DNA of 64,000 nt from Schaalia dentiphila ATCC 17982 (GTDB lineage: Bacteria > Actinomycetota > Actinomycetes > Actinomycetales > Actinomycetaceae), in the NCBI RefSeq assembly GCF_000154225.1, contig NZ_DS264586.1:1828527-1892526 (forward strand). Reading direction: 5' to 3'. The notes under the pieces are model-generated. The model worked only from the letters and a program-made list of their open reading frames with translations, made no database searches and had not been told where the DNA came from. Positions 38,331 to 47,004 of this stretch are shown in pieces (the first letter of the stretch is position 1; each line of letters opens with the position of its first letter). The position numbers were made by a program, and so were the translations under genes.

Positions 38331-39230
38331 ATGACTGACACCGAGGTCCCCACGCGCGTCGAGAACGAATCCGCGTCTCCCCACGCTGTCTTTGTCGACA
38401 TCGACGGAACCCTGTGCGATTCTCGCCAGCGGATTCCAGGATCGGCGCTTGAGGCCCTGGCACAGGTCAGGAACCGCGGTCACCGGCTCTTCGCGTGCAC
38501 GGGGCGCTCCGCGCCCGAGGTCTACCCGCGCTTTTGGGACGTCGGCTTCGAGGGGCTCGTCGGCGGAGCCGGAGGGTACGCCTCCGTCGGGGACCGGGTG
38601 CTCGTTGACGAGCGCATGCCCCGCGAGCATGTCGGTCTGTTGACTGCCCTGTGGCAGGAGCTCGACGCCTTCTACATCTGGCAGGGCCCCGACCAGATGG
38701 GACCCAGCGAGGGATACCTCGACTTCTTTGTCCCCCGCGCGGGCAAGCATCCAGAAGACTGGATCGAATACGCCCAGTCGATCACCCCCTTTATCACGGA
38801 CATCAACAGCGGCGCGTTCACCAAGGTCACAGCATATGTCCCACCCGAGAAAGCATCGATGGAGAGAGTGACAGCAGCCCTACCGGACAGCTACCGCGCA
38901 ATCATCGGCTCCGTTGGCGCTGCAGGCTACATCCCCTTCGAGGTCGTTCCAGCGCATCTGTCGAAAGCAGTCGGCATCCGTGCCATCTGCGAGCACGTGG
39001 GCATTCCGCTCTCTCATACCGTCGCGCTTGGCGACTCCAACAACGACGTCGAGGCCGTGGCAACGGCAGCGGTCGGCATCAGCATCGGGGACGACTGCGA
39101 GGCCCTCGTAGACGTCGCGGATATCGTCGCCCCCTCCGTCTCCGAAGACGGCCTGGCCTGGGCTCTACGCGCCGCCGGCCTAACATCGGATGATCCGAGT
39201 GGGGGCCAAGGCCTCGGCGATGCACGGTGA
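38331..39230 (+). CDS. HAD-IIB (Cof-type) phosphatase
   Basis: 299-residue hydrolase with VFVDIDGTLCDS (motif I), ACTGRSAPEV (motif II), a Lys in the AHLSKAVGI segment (motif III) and ALGDSNNDVEAV (motif IV). It is of the Cof type, which acts on sugar phosphates, nucleotides or vitamin phosphates; the real substrate is unknown. Its stop overlaps the MFS gene start by four bases (GTGA). Confidence 0.9.
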   Translation: MTDTEVPTRVENESASPHAVFVDIDGTLCDSRQRIPGSALEALAQVRNRGHRLFACTGRSAPEVYPRFWDVGFEGLVGGAGGYASVGDRVLVDERMPREHVGLLTALWQELDAFYIWQGPDQMGPSEGYLDFFVPRAGKHPEDWIEYAQSITPFITDINSGAFTKVTAYVPPEKASMERVTAALPDSYRAIIGSVGAAGYIPFEVVPAHLSKAVGIRAICEHVGIPLSHTVALGDSNNDVEAVATAAVGISIGDDCEALVDVADIVAPSVSEDGLAWALRAAGLTSDDPSGGQGLGDAR

Positions 39231-40492
39231 GCGGATCACTGCAGCGCTGGCTGCACCATCCCCTCACCCGTAACTCCGCCTTCATGCACCTGTGGGCAGG
39301 GCAAACCGCCGCACAGGTGGGCTTCCAGGTCGGCACGCTGGCCACCTCGGCCATCGCGATCACCGTCCTGCACGCGACCGAAACGCAGATCGGCATACTG
39401 TCGGGCCTGCAAACCCTCGCGTTCCTCCTCGTCGGTCTACCGGCGGGTGCATGGGTCGACGGATGGCGCAAGCGCCGCGTCATGATCGCCGCAAACCTCG
39501 CACGCATCGCAGCCCTCGTGTCCATCCCAATCGCCTACGTGTTCTCCTCGCTGGCTCTCACCCACCTCATGGTCGTCGCGGCGATCCTGGGTCTGTCCAC
39601 CGTCTTCTTCGACGTCGCCTATCAGTCCTACGTACCCATGATCGCCTCGAAGCGCTATATCGGGGCAGCCAACGGGCGACTCGAGGCGTCCTATCAGGTG
39701 GGACGCGCGGGTGGCCCAGGACTTGGCGGATGGCTTCTCGGTGTTATCGCCCCTCCCCTGACGTACCTGCTGACGGCGTCCACCTACGTCTGCTCCACAT
39801 GGGCGATCTGGCGCATCCGCACACCCGAACCTCGTCCAGCCCACTCCGATGCACCCCTTCGCTCTCAGATCCTCGAGGGGCTCTCTTTCGTACGCGGGCA
39901 ACGCCTCCTCTTCCCACTCTTCTCCTGCATCGCGTGCGCCGCATTCGCCGGAGCGGGCGTTCAAGTCCTCCTGCCCATCCTCGTGCTACGCACCCTCGGG
40001 ATGAGCGCGACACAGCTCGGACTCCTCCTCAGCGCGGGCGCAGTTGGCGGGATCCTCGGTGCACTCACGCGACCTCTGTGGATCTCACGCCTGGGCATCG
40101 GGCGCTGCATCGTTTCAACCAATATCGCCGGCGTCGTTATTCTCGCGGTCCAGCCAGCCTCCGTGCACGTTCCCACTGCAGCCGCATGGATCATTGCTGC
40201 CGCTGGCGTCATCTCCTCCTACTTCCTGACGATCTACAACGTCACCCAGATGAGCCTGCGCCAGGAAATCTGTCCGCCCGACATGCTCGGTCGCATGAAC
40301 GCGATCTTTCGCTTCGCGGTCTGGGGCGTCATGCCCCTCGGTTCATTCGTAGCCGGCATCGTTGCCGCCCACACCGGAATCGAGGCTGCGATGTATCTGT
40401 TCACCGCACTCGCTGTCGGCGCAGGCATCGCAATGGCCTTCACTCCGGCTGCCCACATCCGAGGTTCAAGCGCCTCCCCGACCATCTCATAA
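39227..40492 (+). CDS. MFS transporter (DHA3/EntS-like)
   Basis: 421-residue major facilitator with about twelve helices. The DGWRKRRVMI loop after helix 2 is the MFS motif A region. It resembles DHA3-type exporters such as EntS and macrolide pumps. It likely exports a small molecule, identity unknown. It is translationally coupled to the HAD gene. The long plus-strand frame at 39292-40497 is a shadow in another frame. Confidence 0.88.
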   Translation: MSGSLQRWLHHPLTRNSAFMHLWAGQTAAQVGFQVGTLATSAIAITVLHATETQIGILSGLQTLAFLLVGLPAGAWVDGWRKRRVMIAANLARIAALVSIPIAYVFSSLALTHLMVVAAILGLSTVFFDVAYQSYVPMIASKRYIGAANGRLEASYQVGRAGGPGLGGWLLGVIAPPLTYLLTASTYVCSTWAIWRIRTPEPRPAHSDAPLRSQILEGLSFVRGQRLLFPLFSCIACAAFAGAGVQVLLPILVLRTLGMSATQLGLLLSAGAVGGILGALTRPLWISRLGIGRCIVSTNIAGVVILAVQPASVHVPTAAAWIIAAAGVISSYFLTIYNVTQMSLRQEICPPDMLGRMNAIFRFAVWGVMPLGSFVAGIVAAHTGIEAAMYLFTALAVGAGIAMAFTPAAHIRGSSASPTIS

Positions 40493-40558
40493 TGTGACGC
40501 GCTCGGTCGCTGCAAGTGTGCCCATTCGTGCACGGTCGCGATACCATAAGTGTGAGGC

Positions 40559-40573
40559 AAACCGCAACGGTTT
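40559..40573. promoter_or_regulatory. Candidate operator before PTS EIIB-EIIA
   Basis: AAACCG-CAA-CGGTTT is a perfect 6-bp-arm palindrome 25 bases before the EIIB start and just after a TACCAT -10-like sequence. The form is compatible with LacI-family operators, but no regulator gene is nearby. Confidence 0.4.
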
Positions 40574-40598
40574 CGGTGACTGAGCCAAGGAGGACACC

Positions 40599-40829
40599 AT
40601 GGACACCGCAACGACCCTCGTCGAGGCCCTGGGCGGCTGGGACAACATCTCCAATCTCGACGCGTGCATTACGCGTATCCGCCTGGACGTAGCCAACACG
40701 GACCTCATCGACGAGGCCAAGCTGCGCGAAGCCGGAGCCTTCGATGTCGTCATCGTTGGTGACGCCGTGCAGGTCGTCATGGGCCCCGACTCCGAGGACC
40801 TCGTCGAGCAGATGAACGCGAGCCGGTGA
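40599..40829 (+). CDS. PTS EIIB domain protein, glucose family
   Basis: 76-residue stand-alone EIIB. The phosphorylated Cys23 lies in NLDACITRIRL, the signature of the glucose/N-acetylglucosamine superfamily. A strong AAGGAGG site precedes the start. EIIA follows with a four-base overlap (GTGA), so both are made from one mRNA. No EIIC permease gene is in the window. Confidence 0.92.
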   Translation: MDTATTLVEALGGWDNISNLDACITRIRLDVANTDLIDEAKLREAGAFDVVIVGDAVQVVMGPDSEDLVEQMNASR

Positions 40830-41299
40830 GCTTTCTCGTCCGTGCGCCTTTCGCTGCGCACGTCCTGCCCCTGTCCGAGGTACCGGATCCCGTCTTCGCC
40901 AGTGGCGTCGTCGGGGATGGCCGCGCGCTCCTGCCGGAAGCCGATTGCACGTGCGTGACCGTTCACTCCCCCATCAACGGAGTGGTCACCAAGCTCAAAT
41001 CGCACGCGGCAATTATCACCTCCACGCGCGGGCCCTCGATCCTCATTCATCTGGGCATCGACACCGTCAGCCTGCGTGGCCGAGGCTTTGCCCCCCTCGT
41101 CGAGGAGGGAGACATCGTCGACGCGGGCACTCCTCTCATCCACTGGGATCTCGGACCCATCCGCGCGGCAGGTCTGTCCCCCTGCGTACCGGTCATCGTC
41201 GTCAGCCCTCCCGGAGAGCCGGTTTCTCCCGAGTTCGATGAAGCACTGCCCACGGCGGGGATTCTCGATCCGCTGTTTTCTCTTTCCGATGGTGACTGA
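40826..41299 (+). CDS. PTS EIIA component, glucose family (Crr-like)
   Basis: 157-residue EIIA of the Glc family. His75 in ILIHLGIDTV corresponds to the phosphorylated His90 of E. coli EIIA-Glc, and His60 in KSHAAII to the second active-site His. The VHSPINGVVTKL strand is also typical. It passes phosphate from HPr to EIIB and may have regulatory roles. The gene is convergent with malQ. Confidence 0.93.
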   Translation: MSFLVRAPFAAHVLPLSEVPDPVFASGVVGDGRALLPEADCTCVTVHSPINGVVTKLKSHAAIITSTRGPSILIHLGIDTVSLRGRGFAPLVEEGDIVDAGTPLIHWDLGPIRAAGLSPCVPVIVVSPPGEPVSPEFDEALPTAGILDPLFSLSDGD

Positions 41300-41316
41300 A
41301 CTCCGACCGTATGCAT

Positions 41317-41348
41317 GAACCCCGCGGCCCTTTCGGGTCGCGGGGTTC
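41317..41348. terminator. Bidirectional terminator between EIIA and malQ
   Basis: GAACCCCGCG (41317-41326) pairs with CGCGGGGTTC (41339-41348), with an inner CCC/GGG extension and TTTC loop, between convergent genes. Confidence 0.85.
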
Positions 41349-41372
41349 ACTTGTTCAGCGTATCTGAGTCCG

Positions 41373-43556
41373 TCAGCGGACGGTCTCGCGCAGCAGCGCG
41401 AACAGAGAGGTCAGGCGCTCGTCCGTGGGGAGGTCCTCGATCGCGACTTCTTCGCCATCGGAATCGCACAGCGGCACGCACCAGTTCGGGTACAGGTCAG
41501 CACCCGTGCCCGGCATGTTCTGCGGGCGCACGTCCCCGACCGCATCCACGAGGGAGGCGACAACCAGCTTCGACGGGGTCTTCGCGACGTAGCGGTACAG
41601 ACCCTCAACGGTTTCCCGCTCGCTGGGTTCTGCGCCGTCGATGCAGCCGTACTCATGCAGTCGCGCGGCGACCCGTTCGAGTTCAAGGCGATCGCCCGCG
41701 CGAACCGTCTCGATGTCGTCCGTCAGCAGGCCGAGCTCGGAACGCAGCGTCGTCTGAATGCCGCGGATGTAGCCGAGCGTGGGCGGCAAGTCATGGATAC
41801 TGACGGCTGCTAGAGCACGATCACGGTAGTGCTCGGGACGCAGCGGCCAACCGCCACCCTCCTTTTCGAACCACACAACGGAGGTACCGAGAACACCACG
41901 GTCGCGCAGGTAATCACGCACCCACGGCTCCACGACGCCCAGATCCTCGCCGATGACGACGGCACCCGCACGCTGGGCCTCCAGCAGGATGACGCCCATC
42001 ATGGCCTCGTGATCGTAGTACACGTACGTACCTTCGGCGGGAACGCAACCGTCCGGGATCCACCAGAGGCGGAACATACCCAGGATGTGGTCGATGCGCA
42101 CCGCACCGGCGTTCGCCAGCGCAGCGCGGACCATGTCGCGCAGCGGCAGGTAACCCGACTCCGCGAGGCTACGCGGCGACCACGGCGGCTGCGACCAGTT
42201 CTGGCCCTGCTGGGAGTAGACGTCCGGCGGAGCACCCACGCTCATGCCGCTGGCAAAGAGCTCCGGCCGGCTCCACTTTTCGGAACCGTAGCCGTGCACG
42301 CCGACTGCCAGATCAGCCATGATGCCGATCTCCATGCCAACTTCGCGCGCCACCTGCTGGGCGTGCCCAAGCTGTTCGGCGACGACCCACTGGCACCACT
42401 GGTAGAAGTCAACGCGCTCTGCCAGCTCGAGGCGCTCAAGCTCGACGCGAGGCGCAGACGAACGAGCAAGGTCCTCGGGCAATTCGATCGTGCCCTCGCG
42501 CTCGACAAGGGCGCACCACAGCGCATAGTTGGACAGCTCCGAACCGCCGCGCTCGATAAAGCGATCCAGCTGGCTCTGGCGGTGGTAGGAACGCGGAGCG
42601 GCAAAGATAATCTCAAGGGCCTTACGCTTAGCCTCCCACGAGCGATCACGGTCGATCAGGTCCTCGCGGATGGCGAACTGGCGGCTCCCGTCGCTCAGCT
42701 GCTCGATGGCCACGCGCGAAGCCTGGGGCAGGGAGGCGTACTCCTCGATGCTCTCGGGACGAATGTAGATCGGGTTGAGCCAACGGCGCGACACCGGCAG
42801 GTAGGGAGAGTTCTCCAGCGGGGACACCGGCTGTGATGCGTGGACAGGGTTGATAAGCAGGAAATCTGCACCCTTGTCCGCACACACGGCAGCCAGGTCA
42901 GCCAGGTCGGTGGCGTCACCAATGCCCCACGAGGAGGCGGAGCGCGTCGAGTACAGCTGTGCGTTGACTCCCCACACGCGGCGCGAGGACTCCAGGAGCG
43001 GCAGGGACAGCGTGTTCGGCACGATGATGAGGGTCGCGGACTCCACGTGTCCGCCCTCGACAGTCGCCACGAGACGATGCCATCCGAGCGGCAGCCAGTG
43101 AGGCACGTCGAAGGTCGCACGTCCGACGAGCGCACCATCGATCATGCGCGGAGGAACGTAGCGATCCACCTGATCACACGAGCCCTTACGGCCATCCTCC
43201 AGCACCCACTGGACGTTCACCCACGAGCCGTCCGGTACGTGCACAGGGAACATGTAGCCGCCGCCCTGGCGGGCGACGATCGTCGGCGGAAGGGTGCAGC
43301 GCCATTCGCGTTCTTCGGTCAGGCGCAGAGCCTCGTGCACATCGCCCACCGTGGAGGATTCGTCGAGAGGCAGCCCGAGAGCACCAAGGACCCTCAGAAG
43401 AGTAGACGCGCTGATGTCCACCCAATTCCCGTACCAATCCCAGAATCCGGTGGCTACGCCATTAGCATCGGCGATACGGCGCAGCTCATCGATGTTGTCA
43501 GATGCGGGTGCGTAAGTATCCACAAGAAAGCCTTCTACGTTGTGGGCTGATGACAC
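41373..43556 (-). CDS. malQ: 4-alpha-glucanotransferase
   Basis: GH77 amylomaltase of 727 residues that transfers alpha-1,4-glucan segments when cells use maltodextrins or glycogen. DFLLINPVHA, MADLAVGVHGYGSEKW, RIDHILGMFRLWWIP and GEDLGVVEPWVRDYL cover the catalytic barrel. The length with a ~150-residue N-terminal beta domain is the usual high-GC Gram-positive form. The GTG start is eight bases after the EIIB stop, so malQ is co-transcribed with the EIIB gene, joining glucose PTS and glucan use. Confidence 0.95.
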   Translation of the reverse strand: MSSAHNVEGFLVDTYAPASDNIDELRRIADANGVATGFWDWYGNWVDISASTLLRVLGALGLPLDESSTVGDVHEALRLTEEREWRCTLPPTIVARQGGGYMFPVHVPDGSWVNVQWVLEDGRKGSCDQVDRYVPPRMIDGALVGRATFDVPHWLPLGWHRLVATVEGGHVESATLIIVPNTLSLPLLESSRRVWGVNAQLYSTRSASSWGIGDATDLADLAAVCADKGADFLLINPVHASQPVSPLENSPYLPVSRRWLNPIYIRPESIEEYASLPQASRVAIEQLSDGSRQFAIREDLIDRDRSWEAKRKALEIIFAAPRSYHRQSQLDRFIERGGSELSNYALWCALVEREGTIELPEDLARSSAPRVELERLELAERVDFYQWCQWVVAEQLGHAQQVAREVGMEIGIMADLAVGVHGYGSEKWSRPELFASGMSVGAPPDVYSQQGQNWSQPPWSPRSLAESGYLPLRDMVRAALANAGAVRIDHILGMFRLWWIPDGCVPAEGTYVYYDHEAMMGVILLEAQRAGAVVIGEDLGVVEPWVRDYLRDRGVLGTSVVWFEKEGGGWPLRPEHYRDRALAAVSIHDLPPTLGYIRGIQTTLRSELGLLTDDIETVRAGDRLELERVAARLHEYGCIDGAEPSERETVEGLYRYVAKTPSKLVVASLVDAVGDVRPQNMPGTGADLYPNWCVPLCDSDGEEVAIEDLPTDERLTSLFALLRETVR

Positions 43557-43564
43557 CTCTAATA

Positions 43565-43849
43565 CTAGGCGTGGACGCGCTGCGACAAAGACTCCGAGGG
43601 CGTGTCATGGGCCACGCTCTCAAGGGTTGAGATCATCGCAGCAGCCACATCGTCAGACTCAGCTCCACACACGATTTGAACAACGTTGCCGGAACGTACG
43701 ACAGCCAGTACACCATCTACGCGCAGCGCCGCCTCATCGACATCTCTTTGAGATTTCACCTGGATACGAATTCGCATCGTGCAGGGTTCTACCTCGACGA
43801 TGTTGAGGTGTCCACCCAGCGCGTCGATGAGCGTTTGTTCAATCGCCAT
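43565..43849 (-). CDS. Second PTS EIIB domain protein, glucose family
   Basis: 94-residue EIIB with Cys23 in EVEPCTMRIRIQV. It is similar in design to the EIIB at 40599 but divergent, with a 20-residue C-terminal tail. It is first in a two-gene transcript with malQ. There is no partner EIIA or EIIC beside it; it could serve with the EIIA at 40826 or have a regulatory role in controlling maltodextrin metabolism. Confidence 0.88.
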   Translation of the reverse strand: MAIEQTLIDALGGHLNIVEVEPCTMRIRIQVKSQRDVDEAALRVDGVLAVVRSGNVVQIVCGAESDDVAAAMISTLESVAHDTPSESLSQRVHA

Positions 43850-43888
43850 CGGAGCCCCTTTCGCGCGGTCGGAAGTTTGCGATTCGTA

Positions 43889-43921
43889 TCACATACTAGA
43901 TGTGACCTGCGCAAAAGGCAA
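43889..43921 (-). promoter_or_regulatory. Promoter with overlapping palindrome for EIIB-malQ
   Basis: On the minus strand TTGCCT (43921-43916) and TAGTAT (43898-43893) are 17 bp apart, good SigA spacing. A perfect palindrome TCACAT-N5-ATGTGA (43889-43905) covers the -10, where a repressor would block initiation. The 43850-44118 gap otherwise holds the ettA terminator. Confidence 0.6.
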
Positions 43922-44075
43922 GTGGGATCCATAACACGAGCAATTCTCGAGAGAACAACCGCTGACAGGAGCACATTCCACAACGCAGGGCCATAACCCA
44001 ACGCTCTGTCAAACTATTGACTCAGGCTGGCACCCACGACGCGATACCGCACACCGAATCCACCAATAGACACGA

Positions 44076-44107
44076 TGAGGGGGAGGACCGCTAGGCCCTC
44101 CCCCTCA
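44076..44107 (-). terminator. Terminator of ettA
   Basis: TGAGGGGGAGG (44076-44086) pairs perfectly with CCTCCCCCTCA (44097-44107) across a 10-nt loop, immediately after the ettA stop on the minus strand. Confidence 0.82.
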
Positions 44108-44118
44108 CACTGCGTGAA

Positions 44119-45801
44119 TCAGTCGCGCGTGAGCTTGCGGTGCGTCACGCGGTGCGGGTTCGCGGCAGCCTCGCCAAGGCGGGCGACCTTGTTCTTCTCG
44201 TACGCCTCAAAGTTGCCCTCGAACCAGTACCAGTTGTCAGGAGCCTCCTCAGTGCCCTCCCATGCGAGGATGTGGGTGGCGACGCGGTCGAGGAACCAAC
44301 GGTCGTGGGTGACGACGACGGCACAGCCGGGGAACGCCAGGAGGGCGTTTTCCAGCGAACCGAGGGTCTCGACGTCGAGGTCGTTGGTCGGCTCATCCAG
44401 CAGGAGGAGGTTGCCGCCCTGCTTGAGGGTGAGAGCCAGGTTCAGGCGATTGCGCTCACCACCGGACAGGACGCCGGCCGGCTTCTGCTGATCCGGGCCC
44501 TTGAAGCCAAACGCGGAGACGTAGGCGCGCGAGGGCATTTCCACATTGCCGACCTGAATGAAGTCCAGGCCGTCCGAGACAACCTCCCACAGGGTCTTGT
44601 CCGGGTCAATACCGGCGCGCGACTGGTCGACGTAGCTGATTTTGACGGTCTCGCCGATCGTCAGCTCGCCGCCATCGAGAGGCTCGAGGCCGACGATCGT
44701 CTTGAAGAGCGTGGTCTTACCGACACCGTTCGGGCCGATGACGCCGACGATACCGTTACGGGGCAGGGAGAAGGACAGACCGTTGATCAGCGAGCGATCC
44801 CCAAAGCCCTTCTGGAGATCCTTCGCCTCGATGACGACGCTACCCAGGCGCGGGCCCGGCGGAATCTGGATTTCCTCAAAGTCGAGCTTGCGCGTGCGCT
44901 CGGCCTCAGCAGCCATCTCCTCGTAGCGGGCCAGACGGGCCTTCGACTTGGCCTGGCGGCCCTTCGCGTTAGAGCGAACCCACTCGAGTTCTTCCTTCAG
45001 ACGCTTGGCCAGCTTGGCATCCTTCTGCCCCTGAACGGACAGACGCTTCTCCTTCGTCTCCAGGTAGGTTGAGTAGTTGCCCTCGTAGGGGTAGAGGTGG
45101 CCGCGATCAACCTCGGCGATCCAGCCAGCGACATGGTCGAGGAAGTAACGGTCGTGGGTGACGGCAATGACCGCGCCCGGGTAGGACGCGAGGTGCTTCT
45201 CGAGCCAGAGCACGCTCTCGGCGTCGAGGTGGTTCGTGGGCTCGTCGAGCAGCAGCAGGTCGGGAGCCTCAATGAGGAGCTTGCACAGCGCCACGCGGCG
45301 GCGCTCACCGCCGGAGAGGACGGACACCGGCTGGTCCGGCGGCGGGCAGCGCAGCGCATCCATCGCTTGATCAAGCTGAGAGTCGATGTCCCACGCGTTG
45401 GCGGCGTCGATCTCGGTCTGGAGCTTACCCATCTCCTCCATCAGGGCGTCGAAGTCGGCGTCAGGATTCGCCATCTCTTCGGAGATCTCATTGAAGCGGG
45501 CGAGCTTTTCGAAGATGTCAGCGGCACCCAGTCGCACGTTTTCAATGACGGTCTTGGTCTCGTCGAGAACGGGTTCCTGCATGAGGATGCCGACCGTGTA
45601 GCCGGGGGTCAGGCGAGCCTCGCCGTTGCTGGGCTCATCCAGGCCAGCCATAATCTTCAGGATCGAGGACTTACCGGCACCGTTCGGACCGACCATACCG
45701 ATCTTGGCGCCCGGGAAGAAGCTCATGGTGACATCGTCGAGAATGACCTTGTCACCGATGGCCTTGCGAGCCTTGATCATCTGATAAATAAACTCCGCCA
45801 C
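44119..45801 (-). CDS. ettA: Energy-dependent translational throttle protein EttA (ABC-F)
   Basis: 560-residue ABC-F ATPase without membrane domains. Two nucleotide-binding domains are visible: GPNGAGKS (38-45) with SVLSGGERRRVALCK and LLLDEPTNHLD, and GPNGVGKTT with GVLSGGERNRLNLAL and LLDEPTNDLD. Between them is the charged linker (PtIM) and the arm insertion seen in EttA. It binds the ribosomal E site and regulates the first elongation steps according to energy state. The GTG start follows GGAG; the upstream open frame is not conserved. Confidence 0.94.
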   Translation of the reverse strand: MAEFIYQMIKARKAIGDKVILDDVTMSFFPGAKIGMVGPNGAGKSSILKIMAGLDEPSNGEARLTPGYTVGILMQEPVLDETKTVIENVRLGAADIFEKLARFNEISEEMANPDADFDALMEEMGKLQTEIDAANAWDIDSQLDQAMDALRCPPPDQPVSVLSGGERRRVALCKLLIEAPDLLLLDEPTNHLDAESVLWLEKHLASYPGAVIAVTHDRYFLDHVAGWIAEVDRGHLYPYEGNYSTYLETKEKRLSVQGQKDAKLAKRLKEELEWVRSNAKGRQAKSKARLARYEEMAAEAERTRKLDFEEIQIPPGPRLGSVVIEAKDLQKGFGDRSLINGLSFSLPRNGIVGVIGPNGVGKTTLFKTIVGLEPLDGGELTIGETVKISYVDQSRAGIDPDKTLWEVVSDGLDFIQVGNVEMPSRAYVSAFGFKGPDQQKPAGVLSGGERNRLNLALTLKQGGNLLLLDEPTNDLDVETLGSLENALLAFPGCAVVVTHDRWFLDRVATHILAWEGTEEAPDNWYWFEGNFEAYEKNKVARLGEAAANPHRVTHRKLTRD

Positions 45802-46119
45802 GTTACTCCGTTCGGGTGGTTTGGGGCGCGCCCTCGCGCGCGTGTTCCCTCCTATGGTACCGACCCTGCGCGCGCCAGTGAGCCACCCAGCGGGACGCAA
45901 GGGTCGGTGATCCTCATCTCAGCGCCTTTTGTCAGGATTTCTCCGCTCCCAATCCTCGCAAGGGTTCCGCGTCGGTTACGGATCCGTAGTGATTTGCCGA
46001 AAACTGTTCCAGTTTTTTAAGAAACGCATGCGTAGGTTTGATTTTTAAGACAAACTTTGAAGTACTCGGGGAGAATTATCTCCCCTGTCAAACACAAGGA
46101 AGACCCGACAGGAGGTGGC
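45802..46119. promoter_or_regulatory. 318-base divergent regulatory region, ettA / birA
   Basis: No gene is seen. The ettA-proximal part is GC-rich. The part from about 45990 to 46090 is unusually AT-rich for this genome and probably contains the birA-acc-fas promoter. It has two inverted repeats: AAAACTG-TTC-CAGTTTT (46000-46016), followed by extra Ts, and GGGGAGA-ATTA-TCTCCCC (46068-46085). The latter shares AGAATTATC with a sequence before fas. A strong GGAGGTGGC ribosome site ends the region. Confidence 0.55.
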
Positions 46120-47004
46120 ATGCAGCGCGCAGCACGCATTCCCATTGCGGGCGTTCACTCCCCCGTCTATCACGTCAGCGACACGTCCTCCACCCTCGAT
46201 CTCGCAGCAACCCTCCTCGCCGACACGACGACCCCCACTCCCCACCTCACGACGATCATCGCCGACCGTCAGAGCGCGGGCCGCGGCCGCCTTGGGCGCA
46301 CGTGGACAACCCCGGATGGTCAGGCCCTCCTCGCCTCCACCATCGTCTCCCTCCCCACCTCGTTTCCCACCAAGATGCTCGGCTGGCTCGTGCACGCGTG
46401 TGCGCTCTCCGTGCGCGACGCACTGTCCCCCCGTCTGACGCCCGTCGGACACACCGTCTCTCTCAAGTGGCCCAACGATGTGCTCGTCGACGGAGCGCGC
46501 AAAATCTGCGGCATCCTCGCCCAGCTCGCCCCGGCCTCGTCCCCGTTTACGACGAGCGCGATCCTCGGCTACGGCATCAACATCGCCCAGGACTCCGATC
46601 ATCTCGCTACGCCGCAGGCCACCTCCCTGTACGCCGAAGGTGACGCCGAGGCCGGAGCCGATCCCACTTCCGTCTCCCACACCCTGCTTACGCAGATCCT
46701 CACCGGACTCGACTCTCGCATCCGAGGCCTCGTCACCCATGGAAACGCGCACGATTGCGGGCTGGCTGACGAGGCCGCGAACGCCCTGCCGCTCCTGGGG
46801 ACGCGCATCGCGCTGGCGAAGCCGACGGATCCGAATGGTCACCCGGCGATGGAAGGCGTTGCCCTGGGGCTGAGCCCGACCGGCTCCCTCCTCGTGGCCA
46901 CTGACGATGGCCGCACTCACGACATTAACGCCGGAGATGTCCTGGCAACCGGATTACCTCTGACAACTGTTCACGACACCAAGGAGAAGCGTGCGAACAA
47001 TTAA
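46120..47004 (+). CDS. birA: Biotin--[acetyl-CoA-carboxylase] ligase
   Basis: 294-residue BPL that makes biotinyl-AMP and attaches biotin to the carboxylase carrier. The conserved GRGRLGRTWTTPDG loop and SLKWPNDVLVDGARKICGIL segment are present, and a C-terminal SH3-like domain ends with HDINAGDV. There is no N-terminal DNA-binding wing, so it is a simple ligase and not a repressor. Its 3' end overlaps accA by 14 bases, consistent with its product modifying Lys557 of AccA. Confidence 0.93.
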   Translation: MQRAARIPIAGVHSPVYHVSDTSSTLDLAATLLADTTTPTPHLTTIIADRQSAGRGRLGRTWTTPDGQALLASTIVSLPTSFPTKMLGWLVHACALSVRDALSPRLTPVGHTVSLKWPNDVLVDGARKICGILAQLAPASSPFTTSAILGYGINIAQDSDHLATPQATSLYAEGDAEAGADPTSVSHTLLTQILTGLDSRIRGLVTHGNAHDCGLADEAANALPLLGTRIALAKPTDPNGHPAMEGVALGLSPTGSLLVATDDGRTHDINAGDVLATGLPLTTVHDTKEKRANN

